Shown one piece after another: positions 19,311 through 26,187 of a stretch of 64,000 nucleotides of DNA. A program made the translations under genes and the position numbers. Within the stretch, counting starts at the first letter, position 1. Each line of letters starts with the position of its first letter. This DNA is from an uncultured Corynebacterium sp. Its GTDB lineage: Bacteria; Actinomycetota; Actinomycetes; Mycobacteriales; Mycobacteriaceae. The stretch is from NCBI GenBank assembly GCA_943914465.1, contig CALUCD010000002.1, positions 258,931-322,930 of the forward strand, read 5' to 3'. The notes beneath the pieces were generated by a model, which saw only the letters and a list, made by a program, of their open reading frames with translations, was not told the origin of the DNA and searched no databases.

Positions 19311-19655
19311 ATGAATGCTTCCGGGAGGGACTACGCCCTGGGCGGGATCCTGATTGTCATCGCTGCTGCCGCCTTTACCTTTCTCAGCGGCCAGACTGCA
19401 GTATTCACCGGTATCGCCGCAGCCATCGCGGGCGCGGTGCTCATTCTCCGCGGCATCCAAGCAAACAACGACTCTGGTCAAGACTTACGTCAACGTGAGC
19501 TCGACGCCAATGGGTTTTACCCCGAGCACGATCTTGACGGCCAGTTTGATTCGAACGTCGATTGGGACGCCCACTATCAGCGCGACTTAGGTGGGCAATC
19601 GGGTGGGCCGGCCAGCGGGAGGTTCGGCACCGATGGGCCCGGCGAGCCCCGCTGA
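19311..19655 (+). CDS. Small membrane protein of unknown function
   Basis: From the ATG at 19311 the product has 114 residues: two adjacent hydrophobic segments (about 9-27 and 31-47) and an acidic, glycine-rich cytoplasmic or exposed tail (DANGFYPEHDLDGQFD and later). The upstream bases show no ribosome-binding site but a GATACT-like -10 a few bases before the ATG, so a leaderless mRNA is possible. A start at 19275 would add 12 residues. It lies divergent from pcaI and convergent with the antiporter gene. I do not recognise a family. Confidence 0.6.
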   Translation: MNASGRDYALGGILIVIAAAAFTFLSGQTAVFTGIAAAIAGAVLILRGIQANNDSGQDLRQRELDANGFYPEHDLDGQFDSNVDWDAHYQRDLGGQSGGPASGRFGTDGPGEPR

Positions 19656-19676
19656 GATCGCCGGCTCGCCGCGTCG

Positions 19677-21281
19677 TCAGTCTTCTTGCTTTCGACCGAT
19701 GACTTGCTGGGGACTCGCAAGCGCTGAGCGTTCGCTCGCGATCGCGATGCGGTCGAGTTCATCGAGCACCGCGTCCACATCCGCGGGGTTGTAGCGACGT
19801 TCGACGCGGGCTTTCTGCAGCTCAGCGGTGGCAGCTTCGAGCGCGACCTGCTGCATCTCAGCCGCTGCGGTTCGGGCTCGAGCCAATGCTTGCCGACGCT
19901 CTTTGGCGCCCTCCGGGTCACTCGTGCGCCTTTCGGCAAGCACGCCCAACCACTCCTGCACCATCGCGTACGACTCCGGTGCGAGCTCCGACCCGCGTTC
20001 CTGCACAGCCCGCCGCGCAGCCGTATAGGCGCGGTCATTGAGCTCCGCGTTGACTTTGTCGCCGTTAGCATCAGGCCCGGCATCGAGGTTGAGCTTGCCC
20101 ACCAACCACGGCAAGAGCAGACCCGGAATCACCATCGTGAAGGTCAGCACGCTCAGCGCAATCACGGAAAGCTCGTGCTGGTACTGCGTCGTACCAGCAG
20201 GAATTGACAACACGAGCGCCAAGGTGACAAGGCCGCGCATCCCGGCCCAGGTCATGAGTAGCACTTCCTGCATACGCAGCGGGGCAACGTCTCTGCGATT
20301 GAGCCGTTTTTTGATCATGTACAGCACCCACATACAGGCAAAACGCACCGCGAATGCGACAATCGAGAGCACGAGCCCGATGCCGACAGCTTCCCAGACC
20401 ATGGTCCCGGCGTCATCAATCCCCTCGCGCACGCTCATACCAATCAGACCGAACGCGACACCAGTGAACAGCAACTCAACCGTTTCCCAGAACGAGTGGC
20501 CCGAGAGACGGTCCTCGGCGGTGAACGGCGCGCGCGAAGACATTTCGACGGCCGCAATAACGATCGCGATAACACCCGACGCGTGAATCTCCTCCGCCGC
20601 AATAAAGATCGCGAACGGCAAGACCCACGTGAACGCGGTGCGGATGACGGAATCATGGACCCTACTGACGAACAGCGCCGCCAAACGGCCAACGACAAGG
20701 CCGATAATCACGGCGACCGTAGCGGAGTACAGGAATTCAAGCGCGCCCCCGCCGAACTCGACCTCCCCGCCAGCGACAAGCGCGGTCAACGCCACATTGA
20801 ATGCGACGATAGACGCCGCGTCATTGAACAGGCCCTCAATCTGCAGCGTGCCGGTGATGCGCTTCGGAATACCGGCTGAGCCCGCGACCGCGTCGACAGC
20901 CACCGGGTCCGGCGGGGCGATCGCCGCCGCCAGCACCATCGCCGCCGCAAGACCGATCCCGGGCATGAGCCACATCGCCGTCGCCGTCAACGCCGCGATA
21001 GTGAGGAACACCAGCACCACCGACATGACGAGCACCACGTGCACCTGCGCGCGGATCATCCCCCAGCTCGTGCGGCGGGCCAAGGACCACAACAGCGGCG
21101 GAAGGAAGATCGGCAGGATGAGGTGCGTGTCCAGGCGCACCGTCTCAATACCGGGAATGAACAGCACCGGGGCGACGATGATGGTCAGCAGCGCCGGCCA
21201 CGGAAGACCGGTGCGCTCGCCGATCGCAGCGACAAAGACGGTGGCAAGCAAAAGGCCAATGATGGCGACGAAAACTGTCAC
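19677..21281 (-). CDS. Na+/H+ antiporter, CPA1 family (NhaP-like)
   Basis: A 534-residue cation/proton antiporter with about twelve membrane segments in the first 390 residues. The conserved AIAPPDPVAVDAV motif (about 120-132) includes the ion-binding aspartate region, and GLFNDAASIVAFNVA follows. The C-terminal 140 residues are hydrophilic, helical and rich in Arg/Ala/Glu, probably a cytoplasmic regulatory tail. It is likely to serve pH and sodium homeostasis. It is transcribed alone, converging with the small membrane gene at 19311. Confidence 0.88.
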   Translation of the reverse strand: MTVFVAIIGLLLATVFVAAIGERTGLPWPALLTIIVAPVLFIPGIETVRLDTHLILPIFLPPLLWSLARRTSWGMIRAQVHVVLVMSVVLVFLTIAALTATAMWLMPGIGLAAAMVLAAAIAPPDPVAVDAVAGSAGIPKRITGTLQIEGLFNDAASIVAFNVALTALVAGGEVEFGGGALEFLYSATVAVIIGLVVGRLAALFVSRVHDSVIRTAFTWVLPFAIFIAAEEIHASGVIAIVIAAVEMSSRAPFTAEDRLSGHSFWETVELLFTGVAFGLIGMSVREGIDDAGTMVWEAVGIGLVLSIVAFAVRFACMWVLYMIKKRLNRRDVAPLRMQEVLLMTWAGMRGLVTLALVLSIPAGTTQYQHELSVIALSVLTFTMVIPGLLLPWLVGKLNLDAGPDANGDKVNAELNDRAYTAARRAVQERGSELAPESYAMVQEWLGVLAERRTSDPEGAKERRQALARARTAAAEMQQVALEAATAELQKARVERRYNPADVDAVLDELDRIAIASERSALASPQQVIGRKQED

Positions 21282-21386
21282 GAGCCGCTATGTTACGCGG
21301 GGTCTGGGGTAGATAACCCCTCGCGACGGTGTGGCGCAAGGTGCCGGCGCTTCGGTGCCGCTAGCCCTCCCAACGAGCCGGTGCCA

Positions 21387-21474
21387 CTAGCCCAGGATTG
21401 CGGTCAGTCACAATCGCCACACCCGAGCTGGACGTTTACCTGGGGCTGGTTCCCGGATTTTCATCCTGGGCTAG
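21387..21474. repeat. Intergenic palindromic repeat, copy 1 (outer arms only)
   Basis: CTAGCCCAGGAT at 21387-21398 is matched by its exact reverse complement at 21463-21474. The same 12-mers recur near 29.6 kb and, with changed bases, near 39.7 kb. In this copy the arms are separated by 64 bp, corresponding to the long spacing between hairpins at the second locus. Just before it, CGGTGCC followed by a purine and CTAGCCC occurs twice (21353 and 21379). The 388-bp stretch 21282-21669 has no supportable gene. Confidence 0.7.
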
Positions 21475-21553
21475 CAGATCAAGCTCGTTGTGCTCGCCGC
21501 AATCTCACCGTGCCTTTGGGGACCAACCCGCTTTATCCGCGCGCTGACAATCT

Positions 21554-21668
21554 AGTTGTTTCAGGGTTGTTTCAAACAACTCTGAAACAACTGGGCCAAC
21601 AACTCCCCGAAAAACTGTACGGAAAACATCACGTTTGCGCGGGTGAACATAGTTGTTTGGAGTTGTTT
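21554..21668. repeat. 39-bp near-perfect palindrome and AGTTGTTT motif cluster
   Basis: Positions 21554-21592 form two 19-base arms around one central C with a single mismatch. Each arm carries two TTGTTT units. Further copies of the motif follow: inverted at about 21597-21604 and direct at 21651-21658 and 21661-21668. In total there are about seven AGTTGTTT-like units in 115 bp, in both orientations. It could be a multi-site protein-binding region or an RNA hairpin; without a T-run it is not a classic terminator. Confidence 0.65.
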
Positions 21669-21669
21669 A

Positions 21670-21923
21670 TTACTCACTGCGTGATTCTTGGGCACCGCGC
21701 CACATGATGATGGCACCGGTAGCCGTGATCAGCACGCGACGAGTGCCGACAGACGCGTGCACCACATTGTGAGACCGAGGAAGGACACGACGTAGGGGCC
21801 AAGGAAGTCGATGGTGACGGCAACACCCGGCAGGAGCCGCGCGATGGCGGCGTAGACCATCGCGCTCATCACGCCCGTGGCCACGCCGTACACCACGATG
21901 TTGATGGCGCGGGCGCGGGTCAT
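21670..21923 (-). pseudogene. Small membrane protein gene with a -1 frameshift (holin-like size)
   Basis: From the ATG at 21923, preceded by GGAG and AGGTGA at good spacing, the frame encodes two hydrophobic segments (INIVVYGVATGVMSAMVYAA; VTIDFLGPYVVSFLGL). It then becomes a cysteine-containing tail and stops at 21729. In the neighbouring frame, protein-like sequence resumes at once (VVHASVGTRRVLITATGAI, then MWRGAQESRSE) and stops at 21670. One missing base near 21770 would join them into an 84-85 residue protein. It may be a real decay or a sequencing error. The product is a small double- or triple-span protein of unknown function. Confidence 0.5.
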
Positions 21924-21991
21924 GTCACCTAGCTCCGGCCGGAACAGCACTGCCGTGATCACTGCCGCAGTCGCGACACACCCAGCGCAAG

Positions 21992-22026
21992 ATAGTAAAA
22001 ATAGTAAAGATAGTAAGAAATAGTAA
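21992..22026 (+). repeat. Four ATAGTAA direct repeats upstream of the AAA ATPase gene
   Basis: ATAGTAA occurs at 21992, 22001, 22010 and 22020, a period of 9-10 bp, and the last copy runs into the AGGAG ribosome-binding site of the ATPase at 22036. The block is very AT-rich in a GC-rich genome. The arrangement looks like an iteron or autoregulatory operator, possibly acting also on translation because it covers the leader. Confidence 0.6.
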
Positions 22027-22035
22027 GGAGCGAGG

Positions 22036-23217
22036 ATGCCCGCGAGCCAAGGACGCCCAAGGAACCCCTTCACCCCGACGGTTGGGAAGACACCCGTGGT
22101 GCTCGCGGGACGCGATGAGTTTCTCCGCGACTTCGACGCTGCCATCCAAGACGGGCCGGGGAGCCACGAACGTATCTCCATCATCACCGGCCCGAGGGGT
22201 GTGGGCAAGACTGTTTTGCTAAATGAATTCGAGGCAGTCGCAAAATCTCACGCCTGGCACGTGATCTCCGAAACCACGACGCGCAGCTTCAACGATCGCA
22301 TCCGCGACCGCGCGTTCAACCTCGTGCAGGAACTTTCCGACGAGCCCAAGCGCCGTCTATCCGGAATCAAACTTCCCCACCTCGGATTTGACACAGAGTC
22401 TATTCCCGTATATTTTCCCACCCCAACGTTGCGATCAGTGCTCAATGAGCTCTTTGATCGCCAGGCGGAAATTGACGCCCGCCTCGGCCAGGAACCAGTT
22501 GGTTTGCTGATCACCTTGGACGAGCTGCACTACGCCCACATGGACGAGATCGTTGAATTCGGCACCACAATCCAGCACCTCGTCAGGGAGGATCGAGAGA
22601 TCGCCGTCGCCATGGCAGGCATCCCTGGTGCTGTGAAACCGCTTCTCGCTGCCGACAAGGGACGTAACCCGGTGACCTTCTTGCGCCGCGCAAACCGAAT
22701 CGAAACGGGCATGGTGCACGTCGATGCAGTTCGGCAAGCTCTGGAGCAAACAACCGCGGCAGTTGGGGTCGATTGGACGGCGGAGGCTTTAGCCATTGCC
22801 GCCAAGGCATCGGGCGGGTACCCCTTCATGATCCAATTGGTAGGCCAACACGCTTTCCGTAATTCCAGCGGCTCTGTGATTGACGTGGAGTCGGTTGAAC
22901 GCGGCATAGGGGATGCAAGGCGCAAGCTGGGGCAACTTGTCCACGAACCGTCACTTGAGGATCTCTCAGAAGTTGACCGCACATTTCTCACGGCCATGTC
23001 TTTTGACGACGGCCCCTCCCGCATGTCCGACATCGCAACCCGGATGGGGGTGGACGCGCAATACGCCGGAAATTACCGGAAGCGCCTTATCGACGCGGAG
23101 ATGATCCGCGCAACGTCACACGGTTACGTCGACTTCGAGCTGCCTTATATGCGGGAATATCTCCGCGCTCACCCGGCATCTGATGCGATGGAACAGTTCT
23201 CAATCTGGCCCGAATAG
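22036..23217 (+). CDS. AAA ATPase, ORC1/Cdc6-like AAA_16 type, with C-terminal winged helix
   Basis: The 393-residue protein has Walker A GPRGVGKT (52-59), Walker B in LLITLDELHY (about 155-164) and sensor-type sequence through about 290. A C-terminal winged-helix-like region follows (RMSDIATRMGVDAQYAGNYRKRL). It starts at ATG 22036 with AGGAG six bases upstream, directly behind the ATAGTAA repeats. Architecture resembles the stand-alone ATP-binding proteins scattered in actinobacterial accessory DNA, whose role is generally not established. DNA binding is plausible from the winged helix. No partner gene such as a nuclease or toxin is adjacent on the same strand. Confidence 0.75.
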   Translation: MPASQGRPRNPFTPTVGKTPVVLAGRDEFLRDFDAAIQDGPGSHERISIITGPRGVGKTVLLNEFEAVAKSHAWHVISETTTRSFNDRIRDRAFNLVQELSDEPKRRLSGIKLPHLGFDTESIPVYFPTPTLRSVLNELFDRQAEIDARLGQEPVGLLITLDELHYAHMDEIVEFGTTIQHLVREDREIAVAMAGIPGAVKPLLAADKGRNPVTFLRRANRIETGMVHVDAVRQALEQTTAAVGVDWTAEALAIAAKASGGYPFMIQLVGQHAFRNSSGSVIDVESVERGIGDARRKLGQLVHEPSLEDLSEVDRTFLTAMSFDDGPSRMSDIATRMGVDAQYAGNYRKRLIDAEMIRATSHGYVDFELPYMREYLRAHPASDAMEQFSIWPE

Positions 23218-23233
23218 CGTTGGTAGGTACAGG

Positions 23234-23470
23234 TCAGACCTGATCGAAAAACTCCACCGTGGCGCCATCAATGACCTTCGACGGGACACCGATCTTCCCC
23301 TGAGACCTGATATCTGCGTATCCATCCAGCGAGTCGCGGTAGGCGAGGAACTGCTTCAGGTTACGGATATCGGTGATATCTGAGAGCTCAGCGGCATCAA
23401 ACTTCTCGATCACTTTGGCGCAGTGCGGGCACTGCGGGTGTACGAAAATTTCAGCAGCACGTGGTTCCAT
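23234..23470 (-). CDS. Glutaredoxin-like protein
   Basis: A 78-residue thioredoxin-fold protein with an N-terminal CPHC active site (Cys14, Cys17) and the cis-proline region as VPSK (about 63-66). The size and the motif at the end of the first strand (EIFVHPQC) fit small glutaredoxins or NrdH-like redoxins. No nrd genes are near, so its electron partner is not known. It is convergent with the ATPase gene and 21 bp downstream of the tetR gene on the same strand. Confidence 0.75.
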   Translation of the reverse strand: MEPRAAEIFVHPQCPHCAKVIEKFDAAELSDITDIRNLKQFLAYRDSLDGYADIRSQGKIGVPSKVIDGATVEFFDQV

Positions 23471-23491
23471 ATGTCCGACGATACAAGGAAG

Positions 23492-24064
23492 CTAGACACC
23501 GAGAATCAAGCGCAGACCTGCGCGGAGATCTCCAACAACGCGATCCGCCTCCGGTTCGCCAGCCCTCACGTTGTCGATGGTCAGACCGTTCACCAACGCC
23601 GTGATCAGTCGCGCTTTGCGCTCAGCTTCCGCCCTGTCACCGAGGACCTCTACAACTGCTTTCTGGAAGTCGTCGAGCACCTGACTATAGAGGTCAGCTA
23701 TCCAATCGCGCGTTGCCGAGGCGGATCCGTAGGTGACCCAGATCACTGCGTCCTCGAGCCGCTCGCCGCCGAGGGGAAGCAGCTCCGAAAGCCGCACGAC
23801 CCAGGCCTCGAATTCGTCGTCCGGTATTGACGCCCTGCTCACGCGGGCGGTCTGCCGCTGAATGGAGCGAATGAATGCGTGCGCGAGCAGGATCTCTTTA
23901 TTCGGGGCATGGTACTGCACAGATCCCGCAGCGAAACCAGACTCCTTGGCCACCTCGCGCACGCTCACAGCGTCGAGGCCGCGGGAAGCGATGATCCTGA
24001 TGGTCGCATCCGCAATGGAAGCGGACGATCCCGAGAACTGGTGGTCGAGCGAAAAGTCATTCAT
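23492..24064 (-). CDS. TetR-family transcriptional regulator
   Basis: From the ATG at 24064 the protein has 190 residues. The N-terminal helix-turn-helix is clear (ADATIRIIASRGLDAVSVRE, then GFAAGSVQYHAPNKEILLAHAF). The C-terminal ligand domain is not assignable. It is divergent from the GAP-family membrane gene, with 84 bp between, and that gap contains a strong symmetric repeat. It therefore probably represses itself and the membrane protein. Confidence 0.85.
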   Translation of the reverse strand: MNDFSLDHQFSGSSASIADATIRIIASRGLDAVSVREVAKESGFAAGSVQYHAPNKEILLAHAFIRSIQRQTARVSRASIPDDEFEAWVVRLSELLPLGGERLEDAVIWVTYGSASATRDWIADLYSQVLDDFQKAVVEVLGDRAEAERKARLITALVNGLTIDNVRAGEPEADRVVGDLRAGLRLILGV

Positions 24065-24086
24065 AGTTGCACGCAAGCCTAGTCTG

Positions 24087-24121
24087 TCGTACGTTCGTAA
24101 GAGCATCATACGTTCGTACGA
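24087..24121. promoter_or_regulatory. Putative TetR operator between divergent genes
   Basis: TCGTACGTTCGTA (24087-24099) and TACGTTCGTACGA (24109-24121) form a near-perfect inverted repeat; the inner decamer TACGTTCGTA is also a direct repeat. It lies centrally between the tetR gene and the GAP-family gene, as expected for an autoregulatory TetR operator. Confidence 0.65.
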
Positions 24122-24148
24122 CGACGAAGGTTAACGAAGGTTATTGCC

Positions 24149-24823
24149 ATGCATTCTCTACTTTCGCTCATTGGTTTGGCCCTGCTCGATAGCCTGAGCA
24201 TCGGCACCCTTGTCATCCCTTTGGCACTCATCCTGGTGTGGCGCTCTGTTCACGTGCCCGCGCTCACCGCGTACCTCGTCACTATCGCCGGGGTCTATTT
24301 CGCTCTCGGAGTTGCCATGCTCCTTGGGTTCACCGGCCTTAGTTCTTACCTAGAACGAGTCACCGACACCCCCGTCTTCCCGTGGATCACGCTGGCGCTC
24401 GGAGCGGTACTGGCCATTTTCGGGATCTTCTCCCCCAACCCAGTCAAGCCTGCACCAGGCGAGCTACCAAAGCAGCTGAGCAAACCCTTTCGAACCAGCC
24501 TGCCCAGGATGATCATCTTGGGCTTGGGCGCTTCTTTAACAGAGGCGGCCACAATGCTGCCTTATATCGCAGCGATGGGAATCATCAGTGACTGGGATAT
24601 ACCGATGGCAGGGAAAGTGGTTGCCATCGGTAGTTACTGCGGCGTCATGATCGCGCCGACCGTGGTTCTCGCCTCCATTGCCCTCGTGGCGGGACCGAAG
24701 TTCTTCCCGCGCCTCGAGAAAGCGATCCCCCGCCTGCAGTATGAAGCCAAGGTGACTCTGTTGTGGATCGCGGCCATTGTCGGCGTCTACATGGTCATCT
24801 ACAGCCTGGGCGCGCTCCGATAA
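24149..24823 (+). CDS. GAP-family / LysE-superfamily integral membrane protein
   Basis: A 224-residue protein with six hydrophobic segments. The opening LIGLALLDSLSIGTLVIPL resembles the GAP (Sap) family, which in mycobacteria includes proteins needed to move glycolipid precursors. The wider superfamily includes LysE-type exporters. The start has GAAGG upstream. It is probably controlled by the divergent TetR protein, hence likely an inducible exporter. The substrate is unknown. Confidence 0.7.
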   Translation: MHSLLSLIGLALLDSLSIGTLVIPLALILVWRSVHVPALTAYLVTIAGVYFALGVAMLLGFTGLSSYLERVTDTPVFPWITLALGAVLAIFGIFSPNPVKPAPGELPKQLSKPFRTSLPRMIILGLGASLTEAATMLPYIAAMGIISDWDIPMAGKVVAIGSYCGVMIAPTVVLASIALVAGPKFFPRLEKAIPRLQYEAKVTLLWIAAIVGVYMVIYSLGALR

Positions 24824-24826
24824 CTG

Positions 24827-26017
24827 CTAATGCCCGCGGGCCTGGTTGATCGGCTCGCCAGATTCGAAATACGGCCGCAGGTGGTTGTCAAAGAGGGACA
24901 GCGCCGCACCGATCGCCATGTGCATGTCCAGGTACTGGTAGGTGCCCAGCCGCCCGCCGAAAAGCACCTTATTGTTGCGCGATTCTTCGGCGGCGAGTTC
25001 GCGGTATTTCAGCAGCTTCTCGCGGTCTTCGGGGGTGTTGATGGGGTAGTAGACCTCGTCATTGTCCTCAGCGAAGCGGGAGTACTCCTTGACAATGACG
25101 GTGCGGTCTTCGGGGTAGTCAGCGCGCTCGGGGTGGAAGTGGCGGAACTCGTGGATGCGGGTGTAGGGCACGTCCGCGTCGTTGTAGTTCATCACTGAGG
25201 TGCCCTGGAAGTCACCGGTGTCTAACACCTCGAGCTCGAAGTCGAGGGTGCGCCAGCCGAGGCGGCCTTCGGCGTAGTCGAAGTACCTGTCTACCGGCCC
25301 GGTGTAGACCACGGGGGCATCGGGGGATTCTGCGCGGACGTCGTCGCGGATGTCGAACCAGTCGGTGTTCACGCGGACGTCGATAAGCTGGTGCTCTGCC
25401 ATCTTCTCAAGCCACGCGGCGTAGCCGTCAACTGGGAGCCCTTCGTACTTGTCGTTGAAGTAGCGGTTGTTGAAGGTGTAGCGCACCGGCAGGCGGGAGA
25501 TGATCTCGGGCGGCAGGTCCGTTGGGTCGGTTTGCCACTGTTTGGCGGTGTAGTGCTTGACAAAGGCGTCGTAAAGCGGTTTGCCAATGAGCGCGATGCC
25601 GCGCTCTTCCAGGTTCGTGGCCTCTGCGGGGTCTTTGCCTTCGCGCTGCTCCTCGATGAGCGCCTTCGCCTCGTCGGGGGTGTAGTAGCGGCCGAAGAAC
25701 TGGTTGATCAGGCCGAGGCCCATTGGGAATTGGTAGGCCGTGCCGTCATGCATAGCGAACACGCGGTGCTGGTAGTCGGTGAACTCGGTGAACCGGTTGA
25801 CGTATTCCCACACCCGGTCGTTCGAGGTGTGAAACAGGTGGGCGCCGTATTTGTGCACCTCAATGCCGGTTTCTGGTTCTTTCTCGCTGTATGCGTTGCC
25901 GCCGATGTGGTCGCGCTTTTCCACCACGAGTACGCGTTTGCCCAGCTCGCTTGCCGCTTGTTCGGCGACGGTGAGCCCGAAGAACCCAGATCCAACAACA
26001 ATGAGGTCGTATTCCAT
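24827..26017 (-). CDS. glf: UDP-galactopyranose mutase
   Basis: FAD enzyme making UDP-galactofuranose for the GlfT galactan polymerases. The 396-residue protein begins with the dinucleotide-binding VGSGFFGLTVAEQ, followed by the conserved HIGGNAYSE and YGAHLFHTSN. The C-terminal FGGRLGTYQYLDMH supplies further FAD contacts. It converges with the GAP-family gene (3 bp apart) and diverges from the PGRP amidase gene, as Rv3809c does from Rv3811. Confidence 0.96.
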   Translation of the reverse strand: MEYDLIVVGSGFFGLTVAEQAASELGKRVLVVEKRDHIGGNAYSEKEPETGIEVHKYGAHLFHTSNDRVWEYVNRFTEFTDYQHRVFAMHDGTAYQFPMGLGLINQFFGRYYTPDEAKALIEEQREGKDPAEATNLEERGIALIGKPLYDAFVKHYTAKQWQTDPTDLPPEIISRLPVRYTFNNRYFNDKYEGLPVDGYAAWLEKMAEHQLIDVRVNTDWFDIRDDVRAESPDAPVVYTGPVDRYFDYAEGRLGWRTLDFELEVLDTGDFQGTSVMNYNDADVPYTRIHEFRHFHPERADYPEDRTVIVKEYSRFAEDNDEVYYPINTPEDREKLLKYRELAAEESRNNKVLFGGRLGTYQYLDMHMAIGAALSLFDNHLRPYFESGEPINQARGH

Positions 26018-26107
26018 GGGGAGTATCTTCCCACATCGACGGCCGCAGGTCCGGCGTATGCGCGCGGCTGCAGGGATGCGGGAAAATATTTCGACGACAC
26101 GCGAAGT

Positions 26108-26163
26108 GTAAACGTTTACTTGAGGTTCGGACTACGCTAAAGTGCTCACTGATTAAAACGTTT
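26108..26163 (+). promoter_or_regulatory. Twin AAACGTTT sites upstream of the amidase gene
   Basis: GTAAACGTTTAC at 26108-26119 is a perfect 12-bp palindrome. A second AAACGTTT lies at 26156-26163, 25 bp before the amidase start codon. The form resembles LacI/GalR-family operators. The gap is shared by glf and the amidase gene, so either could be the target. The regulator is not encoded nearby. Confidence 0.5.
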
Positions 26164-26187
26164 CACACATGTCACAGGAGCATCATC

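Noticed and set aside
21554..21668. CRISPR array
   Set aside because: The AGTTGTTT units are short, in both orientations and irregularly spaced, with no spacers of even length and no cas genes.
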